A DNA stretch of 18,296 nt from Spirogloea muscicola (taxonomy: Eukaryota > Streptophyta > Zygnematophyceae > Spirogloeales > Spirogloeaceae). The stretch spans positions 155,636-173,931 of the forward strand of contig WELB01000231.1 in assembly GCA_009602725.1 (NCBI GenBank). The letters run 5' to 3'. Of this stretch, positions 1-8,165 are shown one piece after another. The notes beneath the pieces are model-generated. The model worked only from the letters and a program-made list of their open reading frames with translations. It was not told the DNA's origin and searched no databases. Position 1 is the stretch's first letter. Each line of letters starts with the position of its first letter. The position numbers and the translations under genes are program-made.

Positions 1-179
1 CTGCTGGCACAAGAGCTAGTCAATTGCCGTCCGGTATTCGAGCGTCAGCTAGCGACCTCTATGTGCTGACTCGTGGTTACTGAGCGGGTCAGCTTAGCAG
101 CAGGTGACGTACATTTGTCCAATGTGCTTGCCTTTGTACTTGGCCACACATGGCCTCCCCATCTCTTAATATACACGCA
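1..179 (+). repeat. Left arm of a 179-bp inverted repeat (retroelement 3' tail)
   Basis: This stretch is the reverse complement of 18105-18283 with only three mismatches by eye (positions 125, 172 and 174). Its first part reads, in frame, into the C-terminal motif DLYVLTRGY followed by TGA at 81-83. That is the same ending seen in the non-LTR open frames at 8530-8563, 9780-9812 and 9973-10008, so the arm is the 3' end of a retroelement plus its untranslated tail. Diverged copies of the tail lie on the minus strand at 7078-7150, 7212-7331 and 17144-17243. The arm starts at the first base of the window, so its outer boundary and any target duplication cannot be seen. Confidence 0.9.
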
Positions 180-1236
180 TTTTCCTATTCCCCTTCCCCG
201 CCTCTTTCCAGCGCTCACTCGTTCACAGGAGCCCGAGGCACCGACTCCGCGCTGCGCGCCTCGCCGCGCCGCGGCCCGGCCACGCCCGCCGCTCCAAGCC
301 ACACAGCCCGCGGCCTTCCGCCGTCTGCCGGAACGTCTCGATGGCCCCTCCACAGCCTCTGCAGGCAGTGGCTGCCGCCCGCGCACCCCTGCGGCTCGCC
401 TTCTCCATGGGGCTCTGGCAGCAGGTTCCTCTCCGCCCCTTGCTGCCGAGCATTGCAGTGCAGCGGTGTTTTTCCCTGCCGGTCCGCCGTCGGTCTACGT
501 CCCTGTGACTCTCTGGCTTGACGTTACCTTGTCTAGGCCTGGGACGGCAATCGGCGATGTAAATGTAACACTAGCTGCTTCTACATGCTCGCCTCTTGAG
601 CTGGCACGGTGTGCTTGCTCGCTCCAGGCCCTGCAGACGCCGGGCCGAATGCAGAAGCGACGCCATCCACGCTCAAGTAAGGAGGTGTCCTCAGCTCCTT
701 GCCTGCCTGCTTTTGCACAGCACGCTTTTGCCAGCCTTGGTGCTGATCGTGGCACTTGGTATCAGACTGGCCCCAGAATCTGCAACACTGGAGCTTGACA
801 ATAGACCTTAAGAGCAGGGCCGATGTTTTCAGATCCTCATCACGACATGACGTGAATTTACCCGTGACCTTCACATGGCAGGTTGAGCCTGACTCACATC
901 GACGCACCTCATTCGCCTATTCGGAGACAGTGGCCCAGCAAAGAGCATGCATTCAGGTTTCAGCAACACAGCGACAAGGTCAGTGTTCATGACTAGCATG
1001 TGACTACAATGCTGTCTATCAACATCAGTGTACATGTGCTTTGACACCCTTGTCTGCTTGCAGCCCATGCTGGTCGTTATAAGGCCTTGCAATGGGTGAC
1101 CTCCCTACGATGATTACATGTACTGTAGTATCAGCTGCTCGCTCTGTGAGAAAATTTGAATTGGCTGCTATGCAGGTGACCATAATGATTGTCGTACACT
1201 TTGTTGTCAATTATTTTGCATCACAAATGGATCCAG
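180..1236. other. No firm gene; flank upstream of gene A
   Basis: Bases 230-430 are GC-rich and the rest is mixed. A 241-codon open frame (73-798, +) begins inside the repeat arm, is rich in Ala, Pro and Arg, and resembles no family I recognise, so I do not call it. A signal-peptide-like hydrophobic stretch (LLACLLLHSTLLPALVLIVAL) is readable at about 697-760. It has no ATG in its own frame, but an ATG at 649 opens the neighbouring frame with a basic start (MQKRRHPRSS). This could be a decayed or misread first exon of gene A. A second candidate is an ATG at 1170 leading a hydrophobic stretch (MQVTIMIVVHFVVNYFA). Confidence 0.4.
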
Positions 1237-1279
1237 TGGCTGGACCCTTCGCTTACTGAGCTACTGCAAATTCTGCAGG

Positions 1280-4200
1280 CAAGATCCGAGAGATTGTATC
1301 ACCAAATCACTGGCAAAGAGCCAAAAAGACATCCAGGAAAGAGTACGTATACATTGAAGAGCCCGAAGCTTGTGTCAGGGGCGCACAGCACGACAACCAC
1401 AGCATCAACCAATTAGGCAGCGGCTGTGCAGGCTACTCAGGCTACTTAGCGATCAAGCTTACAATACAACTGTCCACTCAGGTTACAGTGTTGGAATCGG
1501 GGGTTACTTCGCAGACTTCGGCCTTGGCAACCCAGCCCAACCACAGATCCTTATTGCAGACACTGGCAGCGACTTACTGTGGACTCAGGTTCAATCAGCA
1601 CATATGCCATTGCAGCAGGCTTCAGAACTCATCTATACAGCATTGCTTGCCACACAGTTGCAACTAGAGGAAAGATACAGTGTACCTGACAGTGCTTGCA
1701 TCATATCGCCCTGAAGCAACCCAGTGCAATTGGTGGTGTGCACGTGCTTATTTGCCTCGCACTCTTCTGCTGCTGCAGTGCTTGCCTTTCTCCAGCTGCT
1801 ACTCTCAAAGCGGACCCATCTTCGATCCCACTCAATCGTTAAACTTCTCTGTCATCAACTGCAACACTCAGGCTTGCGTGTTTGCTGAGGACCAGTATGA
1901 GTAAGACAATTGCTACTTCTCAGGAGGCACAGCCGACTGCGAGTACTCCTACGGGTACACCTCTGTGAACTTGGAGACACTGTGTCTTGTACATTGATGC
2001 GGTGATCTCGGCATGGCCAATCTCTGCACCACTCATCCTTGTGTTTTATAATATTGGATGTCTCCTAGTCTGAGATGTATCAACCTATTGCAGGGGAGCT
2101 TTTACCAGTGCCTGTGCTTATTCATGCATCTCAAAAGCATGCAGGTATGGAGATGGATCCCAAACCTCAGGACAATTGGCTACTGATACGGTGTGGCTCA
2201 CCACCACGACTGGCAGTAGTGTAGGCTTTGGGGGAGTGGCCTTCGGGTGCGGTCACGACAATTTTGGTACCTTTGGCTATGCAGGGGGCCTCATTGGCCT
2301 TGGACGGGGGCCGCTTTCCTTTGTCCAACAGGTACTACTTTGCATGCCCATTGTGAAGCATTGCTGAGTGCACACAGAGCTTGTTAGCTTACATGGCCCT
2401 TGCTATATCACACGTGCAAACTAGACATACAATAGTGAATGCATACCACTTGCTATGCTTCAATTCTCGATCTCGTATCCAAGCGATAGACACCCTAGCC
2501 TACTCGTGTACAATGTTGAGACTGGGCTTGGGCTTGCGTAATCGCTGATTTGTATAAGGACGTTCATTCTGCACAGCTGCACCGCTTTCTTAACATGAAT
2601 ATAGAAATTATTGCAGCTGCAGGCATATGACGACGTATTTACCCTGTGCCTGCAAAGCTTTGATGCGCCTTACCTGCCTCCAAGCGAGTTGGAATTTGGG
2701 TCGGCTGGAGTACCCAGTTTGGGCGTTACTTACACTCCGATCCTCGACAACCCCATCCAGGATGCAAATCTTGGATTCACAACTTTCTACTATGTGCAGG
2801 TCAACAGTATACTCGTTGGAACAACCTCACTCAGCATCCCTGCGTCTGCTTTTACGATCGACGGCAGTGGTGGAGGAGGGACATTCTTTGACTCTGGAAC
2901 AACCTTGACAATGTAAGCAGTGCAACTGCTTGCCAATTTTTTGCCCTGTTGGAGCAACATACACATTGTACATCTAGGACTTGCTGGCAAGTCATGAGCT
3001 CTGCCGTTGCCGCTTGCGGCCTATGCTAATATACTCTGTGTTTCAGGCTGGTGAGTGCTGCATACCAACCTGTCATTGACTATCTCAGTGCCAGCGTGCC
3101 TCTGCCCAAGTAAGTGTAGAGATATCTGTACTGCAGTCTCTTACTTTCTGTGGATGATGTGCACTCAACCTTCATTGAGACAAGTTCAGACAAGTTCGTG
3201 CTTCTATTTGACGAGCTTGATGCTGCCGCATGTGCTGCCGCCGCATACTTTGTGCAGTTCTCAGGTGCTGCAGGTAGCACAGTCTTAGTCAATGAATACT
3301 CACTTGCCTAAGATTGCATGTATTGCAGAGCAAACATCAATGGTTTTGGGCTTTGTTGGAACGTTACTGGAAGAGTGGCAGATCAAGACGGTATCAATAA
3401 CATGGGCATCTTCCCTTTTATGACCTTCCGCATGTCAGGGCCATCTGACTACAGGCTTCCCCCTGTAAATTATATAGCTTTTGTGTCCGATACAGCAGTC
3501 TGTGCGTTTATTGGAGAGTCAACTTTCAACATCATTGGCAATCTTGCACAGCAAAATTTCCTGATGGTGCACGACCTGAACCGCACAAGGGTACTTGTTC
3601 ATATCCTGCATGGCAAGCTGTTTATAGCAATCAAGGCTGCATTTAGCATTATAAGTCGCTCCTTTGTGCCTCATACTGATCGCTTGCAAGCCTGCATGAC
3701 AGCATCACTGAAAGGCCTACCTTACTTATTCACCAATTTGTAGTTGCTGGCAATGTGCGCAGCAGATCTGAGACACAAGGTCCAAATTACATAAGAAGAA
3801 GGCTCAAGCAGGCCTTGCTATACACTATATGACCTGCCTTTCTGTGAATTGCAGATGGGCTGGAAGCCCTTAAACTGCAGTTCAAAGCGCTCACTATTTC
3901 CTTCTCCATCACATCCGCCACCCCCTCCGGCACCTCCGGCACCTCCTCCGCATCCCCCTCCCTCAGCTCCTCCTCCGGCACCTCCTCCGCATCCCCCTCC
4001 CTCAGCTCCTCGACCTCCACCAAAGGCGTCTCCTCCGCCCCTCCCCTTCGCCCCTCCTCCGCATCCCCCTCCCGCAGCTCCTCCACCTCCACCAAAGGCG
4101 TCTCCTCCGCCCCCCCCCAAGGCTTCCTCCGCCCCTCCCCCGCAGCCGCCTCCCGCAGCTCCTCCACCTCCACCAAAGGCGTCTCCTCCGCCCCCCCCCA

Positions 4201-4871
4201 AGNTCAATACCACGACTCCTATCCCGTTCAACCATACGCCTGGCAATCCGCTGTGGTTCCCAAGTATTCACACCTGGGGTGAGGACTACAATGGCGATCC
4301 ATACATGCTGACCCCAGTTGGCGTGTACAAGGTCGTCGGCCACGACCGTTGTGCCATCCCTGGCTGCCCTGCGCAGCTGGCACCGCCTCTCACAAGCCCT
4401 CCACCGCGGCGGCCGCCGCCACCTCCACGTCCACCTGCACCTCCACGTCCACCTGCACCTCCACGTCCACCTCCACCACCACCACGTCCACCTCCACCTC
4501 CACGGCCGCCGCCACCTCCACGTCCACCTGCACCACCACGTCCACCTCCGCCACCACGTCCACCTGCACCACCACGTCCACCACGTCCACCTCCCCCTCC
4601 ACGGCCGCCGCCTCCTCCACGTCCACCTGCACCTCCACGTCCACCTGCACCTCCACGTGCACCTCCACCTCCACGTCCACCTCCACCACCACCACGTCCA
4701 CCTCCTCCACCACGTCCACCTGCACCCCCACCTCCTTCGCATCCTCCTCCCACAGTCCCTTCACCTCCACCAAAGGCGTCTCCTCCACCCCCCACCCAGG
4801 GTTCCCCCCCATTTCCTCCGCACCCTCCTGGCTCACCCTTTCCTTCTTCACCTCATCCACCACCACTCTAG
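1280..4871 (+). CDS. Gene A: secreted-type A1 aspartyl protease with proline-rich tail; carries an in-frame TAA
   Basis: A pepsin-like aspartyl endopeptidase of the plant nucellin/nepenthesin type. Exons read by comparison with gene B: propeptide piece from about 1280 (ARSERLYHQITG); an exon ending at 1588 with ADTGSDLLWTQ (catalytic Asp codon 1559-1561); 1779-1954; 2145-2331; 2617-2912 (second Asp codon 2890-2892, FFDSGTTLT); 3047-3109; 3329-3590 (IIGNLAQQN); and 3855-4871 (MGWKPLNC, then a proline-rich tail). All introns from 1589 on are GT-AG, and phases match gene B. The short intron near 1343-1457 and the first exon are unresolved. TAA at 1902-1904 lies inside a conserved Cys-rich exon with no other lesion, so this is a pseudogene, a readthrough gene or a codon-reassigned gene. 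An N at 4203 interrupts the tail. The family is sure; whether it is active is not. Confidence 0.8.
1902..1904 (+). other. In-frame TAA inside a conserved exon of gene A
   Basis: The exon 1779-1954 reads CLPFSSCYSQSGPIFDP at its start and ends in DCEYSYG. Both parts match gene B and plant relatives, with the reading frame continuous on either side of this TAA. The Cys residues just after it align with those of gene B, with a one-residue length difference. A 23-nt intron (1900-1922) would remove the codon but shifts the frame and loses a conserved Cys. Confidence 0.85.
3900..4871 (+). repeat. Proline-rich coding minisatellite of gene A
   Basis: The sequence is built from CCT/CCA/CCG proline codons. 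The first block (about 3906-4202) uses PPPKASPPPP and HPPPSAPPPAPP units. The second (about 4395-4735) uses an 18-bp unit coding PPRPPA. The third (about 4740-4870) returns to PPPKASPPPP. Such blocks form polyproline-II rods in algal and plant hydroxyproline-rich wall glycoproteins. Tandem repetition at DNA level makes length variation and assembly error likely. Confidence 0.85.
4204..4394 (+). other. Non-proline island within the gene A tail
   Basis: Between the two proline blocks, in the same frame, about 60 residues have ordinary composition, including WGEDYNGDPYMLTPVGVYK and two cysteines (DRCAIPGCP). An NTT sequon lies at its start. I do not recognise a domain. The island begins right after the unresolved base at 4203, so a mis-join is possible. 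However, the PPPKASPPPP repeat occurs on both sides of it (4012-4190 and about 4767), which favours one continuous tail. Confidence 0.5.
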
Positions 4872-5003
4872 GCTTCCCCTCCACCTCCTGCATAATCTCC
4901 TACACTCATTCCACCTCCTCAAAGGGAGGAGGACACAGTGGCTGCTGTGTGCACCAGAGTTGGAGGAATACGGCTCGATCGTAGTTCACCTTTCCACAGG
5001 TGA
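4872..5003 (+). other. Proline-rich reading frame beyond the gene A stop
   Basis: After TAG 4869-4871 the same frame reads ASPPPPA, then TAA (4893-4895), then SPTLIPPPQREEDTVAAV and on to TGA at 5001-5003. The proline-rich character continues past both TAR codons. The last coding bases overlap a strong splice-donor match (CAG/GTGAGT, GT at 5000-5001). Either the tail once extended further, or TAR is read through. Confidence 0.45.
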
Positions 5004-5064
5004 GTATGGAGTGTCTGTCCGTTATTAGTCAGGGAAAGGTGTGAGAAAGATGTGATGAGTAAGA

Positions 5065-5069
5065 TGTAA
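5065..5069 (+). terminator. Possible polyadenylation signal of gene A
   Basis: TGTAA is the usual polyadenylation signal in chlorophycean green algae. It lies here about 195 bases after the TAG stop. A five-base match is weak evidence and the lineage is itself inferred. Confidence 0.25.
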
Positions 5070-7077
5070 TGGTCAAAATATGACCCAAGACAGGTGGTAC
5101 AAAGGAGTACGAGATGTTGCTGGAGTTGGGCCATTCAGCAGCTGATTATGTTAGCCTAATGCAGTAGTCAGATTGTAGTCTTAAAGAGAACTTGTACGTT
5201 CCTGGGGGTGATTTTGAGGGTTTTAGGTGCTACTGTAACGAGGAAGTACCACAAATTGATTAAGTCCGGGGACTATTTCTATCAAAGGGTGCAAGAATAC
5301 TAGACACTAGTACAGGGCAACGTGGGGACAAATAAATTGAGAAGGAGGACTTCTGGCTTTGTTATTCCCGTTTCTAGTGGTTAATTTGCATTGTGGTGAA
5401 GTGTAGGTGTTGCCCATTCCTACGGTCCCTTGTTCAATCCAGCATGACAGCTGAGCTCTTTTACCGTGACAAGCCATAGCTGCGCTGGTGAGCGCATGCC
5501 CATGTGCTTCGATCAGATGCTGTCACGATTACACAGTTGCTAGAGTTGCTCTAATGGTTATGAAAGCTGGACAGATGCCATTGTCCATTGGAAGACATGG
5601 CGGTTGAAGGGTAATGACCGGTTCATATAGATGTAGTGGAAGACTTGGTGCACCTTCAGGAGCTCCATAGAGCAAGGAAGCTAAGAAGAGCTGCTTATGT
5701 TAGGTTCGTAATGACAGTAGATAAGCTTGTTGCAAACAAGGAACCAGCGATGGGGAAGCCAGACTGCAGCAGTGAGAGGGCCAAGGTACTGAGTGAGAGG
5801 TGCAACAACCAGCCTCCTATGGAGCGTATTGGTTTGGCCAGAAAAACACCCGTCAAAGCAACAAGTAGCCTCTCTAGATTGGATAGGATTGACTAAAAGG
5901 ACACCCGCACTGGAGTCTGGCACAGCAAATAACACATGGATTGGTATGAAAGTATGAGACAATGGCCTGCGATTACTGCAGAATTAATGGATATAAGGCC
6001 TGCATTTGCAGCGGTGAGCGTGCTGACTGAAGCCCCACCAATCAAGGTGCGCTTTGCCCATTCAGTATTTGTTGCTCTATTACCGTTGCAACACCAATTC
6101 AATGCCTTACCTTGCTCGGCCGAGCAGCGCAGGCTTTGCGATCCGCAGCATTCCTTACACATTTGCGCCGTACAGCCATACCAAGGTGCCGTTGAAGGAG
6201 CGCGCCGACTGTGCACATGCTCCGTTGCCCGTGGGTCAAGGCTCATTGCTAGTACAACCTGTGGCCTCGATGCTGGGGTAATTATAGAGGTCGCAGATGG
6301 GCTAAAAAATCCCATCCAGGTGCCCATTTTGGACATTGGACGTGCCTCGTTGATCTTGTAAGCTCCTTGCTTGCCGGACTTGCAGATGCATTATTTGCCG
6401 CTATAACTAACCACTGGAAAGACTGTGGCTGAGTTGCTCATGGGGCCAATGCAACTTGGCCCATGTCGTCTTCAAGGACGCTTTGACAGCTCCAGTCTGA
6501 TACCCTCAGCCAGTAAGGTGGGTGCACAGTTGCCAACGGCGCCCGCAATGACGAAGTCAATCATGCAAATTAGTCGGTAGGGTGATACATCATAATGCTA
6601 GTGTCCACTAACGTGCATCAAGCATTTGGGGCTTGGTGGCTTGACCTCCTGCACCAGCTCACGCTCTGCACTGCATCTGCCTGCTGGCTGTAACCTGGCT
6701 GCCGCCTTAGGCGATGGGCGGGGCGCCTCTCTCCTGGGTGCTATGCTTGTCCAAATTGCGGCTGTGACTTAAGGATCATATGAGCGGCCAGCCAATGTGG
6801 TCACTGGCCTAGTTTTTTGCGCCGACTCCTTCAACCTTGTCCATTGTCGTTGGGTTGACCTTTCACAGCCATCGCCCCCTCTAGGGAGAGCTTATCGGCC
6901 TGAAGAAAAGCTAGGGGCCCGAATACAAAGATGACTGCTCGTGCACGTCGTGGCAATCTGCAAGGAATCATACAATGGTGTAAATGTCAGTATACGGCAA
7001 AGGCGCTGTTTCACAGATGGTGACAATTGTTGGCGCCAGTGCACGCACTTGCTTGTGTACGCTTGAAAGAATAGACA
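5070..7077. other. No gene supported
   Basis: Moderate-GC sequence without recognisable protein similarity. From 5618 to about 6590 one + frame has no TGA but contains several TAA/TAG codons. Its longest standard pieces are 5636-5896 and 5936-6361, without known motifs. The number of TAR codons is near chance, so this is probably not a gene. Confidence 0.5.
6836..6875 (+). repeat. Degenerate copy of the hairpin repeat (subfamily 2)
   Basis: It matches the subfamily pattern CTTGTCCATT...GGGTTGACC followed by TTTCACAGCCATC, also seen at 7733-7775 and 15277-15318. The first half of the stem is mutated. Confidence 0.5.
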
Positions 7078-7150
7078 AGGGGAACAGCGTGTACCAAGTG
7101 ACAGAGGGCCAGAGGCCAAAGACTAAGGCGAGCACGTCTACAGATGTAGT
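7078..7150 (-). repeat. Partial copy of the inverted-arm tail repeat
   Basis: The + strand string AGCGTGTACCAAGTGACAGA and the following AAGGCGAGCACGTCTACA match 17151-17215 (AGCGTGTATCGAGTGATGGA, AAGGCAAGCACATTGACA). They therefore match the tail part of the 179-bp arms, in the same orientation as the right arm. The part coding DLY..RGY is missing here. Confidence 0.6.
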
Positions 7151-7211
7151 ACGCCAGCTGCTATATTGACTTCCTTGGTAGCCGCGCTTAGCCCGTCGCT
7201 GAAAAGCGTGG

Positions 7212-7331
7212 GTGACGCTGGAGGGCTTTATTGGCCAAATAACATGTGCAAGCACATCAACAGATGGACACACAACGCTTGCTGCTAAGTAGACCCGTCA
7301 ATAACCACGGGTCGGCAAAATAGAGGTCTGC
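7212..7331 (-). repeat. Diverged copy of the inverted-arm repeat including its coding end
   Basis: It contains GCAAGCACATC, then GCTTGCTGCTAAGTAGACCC, then AATAACCACGGGTCGGC and ATAGAGGTC. These line up in order with the right arm 18105-18230 (GGCAAGCATATT, CCTGCTGCTAAGCTGACCC, AGTAACCACGAGTCAGC, ATAGAGGTC). It lies directly after the partial copy at 7078-7150, as a head-to-tail pair. Confidence 0.65.
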
Positions 7332-7672
7332 TTTAGGTCCAGGATATAGGATGGCGGATATTGGACCCCGCACGGCACATTTTAAGCCATGCCTTACCTG
7401 AAGTTGATCTGCAACACTAATGGATGTAGTGGCACTGACGTCCTCAGATTTCAAGTCCATTGTCCTGCCACCCGCCCCAGCCGTTGTATACCTTAGAAAA
7501 GCTGTTTCTTCCAGTGCTGCGTCAGCCACTTCAAACGGATGTCTTTTGGCCCCATTGCACCTGAGCGTGTGAGTGTTCTGCTTACAGCCACCGCCCTTTA
7601 CTGAAGCGTCTTATATTCTTGCAAGCCACGTGTTATGATTGTGAAGCCACTTGTCTTGATACTGCTGACTTA

Positions 7673-7717
7673 TTTGCATCATCCTTATTGGCATCATCCT
7701 TATTTGCATCAGCCTGT
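7673..7717 (+). repeat. Three imperfect copies of a 15-bp tandem repeat
   Basis: Units TTTGCATCATCCTTA (7673-7687), TTGGCATCATCCTTA (7688-7702) and TTTGCATCAGCCTGT (7703-7717). No function is suggested. Confidence 0.8.
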
Positions 7718-7732
7718 GAGGGCTCCACCCGG

Positions 7733-7775
7733 ACCTTGTCCCAGCTCTTTAGGGCTGGCCTCTCACAGCCATCGC
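7733..7775 (+). repeat. Hairpin repeat copy (subfamily 2)
   Basis: It reads ACCTTGTCC...CTCTTTAGGGCTGGCC followed by TCTCACAGCCATCGCC. It is closely related to 15277-15318 and 6836-6875. Confidence 0.6.
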
Positions 7776-7915
7776 CTTCCGTATTCTGCACTGATATCTC
7801 CACTCACAACGCTCATACGCTCATATCTCCACGCTCATACGTATCTGCGGCAGTGCGACTAGCTTAAGCTGAGGTCAGGAATGAAGAGGAACAGCGATGT
7901 CATAGTACGGCAATG

Positions 7916-7939
7916 GCCGTGAGAGGCCAGCCCAAAAGC
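7916..7939 (-). repeat. Hairpin repeat copy, minus strand
   Basis: Read on the minus strand it is GCTTTTGGGCTGGCCTCTCACGGC, the subfamily 2 core. It sits 15 bp before the first endonuclease fragment at 7954. Confidence 0.55.
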
Positions 7940-7953
7940 AACACCTCTGCGTC

Positions 7954-8165
7954 CACGGGGCGTTCGGCAGCCGCTGGCTGGATCTCCTCCAGCGGCTTGC
8001 CCGTCAGGCTATTGATCGGAGGTCGGGTCTGCCCGGGTCGCTGCCCGGCTTCAACGCCGCCAGGTCGCTCGCCCAAGTCTTTCGGATGCGCCTGGCAGTA
8101 TCGTTCCAACGTTCCCTTGCCCTCGCAGTCCACACGCGCTCTGGCCGCCGCCTCCGGGTCTCGGC
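7954..8165 (+). pseudogene. C-terminal fragment of a non-LTR retrotransposon ORF (copy 1)
   Basis: The frame from 7954 reads HGAFGSRWLDLLQRLARQAI and then ARSLAQVFRMRLAVSFQRSL. This parallels residues 279-334 of the longer copy (HGALGARWLELLNQLARHAI, AGSLAQVYRMRLAVSLQRSM). Near 8133 the match moves by one base to the frame coding RALAAASGS. The fragment lacks the endonuclease core upstream and the SDLxLLTRGY end downstream. At about 8166 it runs straight into the post-RT region of a second element. It is a dead remnant, probably truncated by the next insertion. Confidence 0.75.

Noticed and set aside
1-179. The inverted arms as telomeres or as a linear-plasmid terminus
   Set aside because: No telomere-type repeat is visible, and the arms are recognisable retroelement-tail repeats with internal copies.
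73-798. A 241-codon open frame starting in the left arm
   Set aside because: Its start is the repeat tail read in the wrong frame and the rest is low-information GC-rich sequence.
1900-1922. A 23-nt intron (GTAAGA...TCTCAG) removing the TAA of gene A
   Set aside because: It is far shorter than the other introns (about 130-300 nt), shifts the frame and deletes a conserved Cys.
3787-4795. Long Gly-rich open frames on the minus strand
   Set aside because: They are the antisense of the proline-codon repeats; the + frame continues from a conserved protease exon across a good splice site.
4318-5028. His/Leu-, Ser/Thr- and Val/Glu-rich frames over the gene A tail
   Set aside because: They are other frames of the CCTCCACGTCCA repeat and lack any link to the protease exons.
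5618-6590. A TGA-free + frame read through several TAA/TAG codons as a hidden gene
   Set aside because: The TAR frequency is close to chance, one such run is expected in a window this size, and no motif is recognisable.
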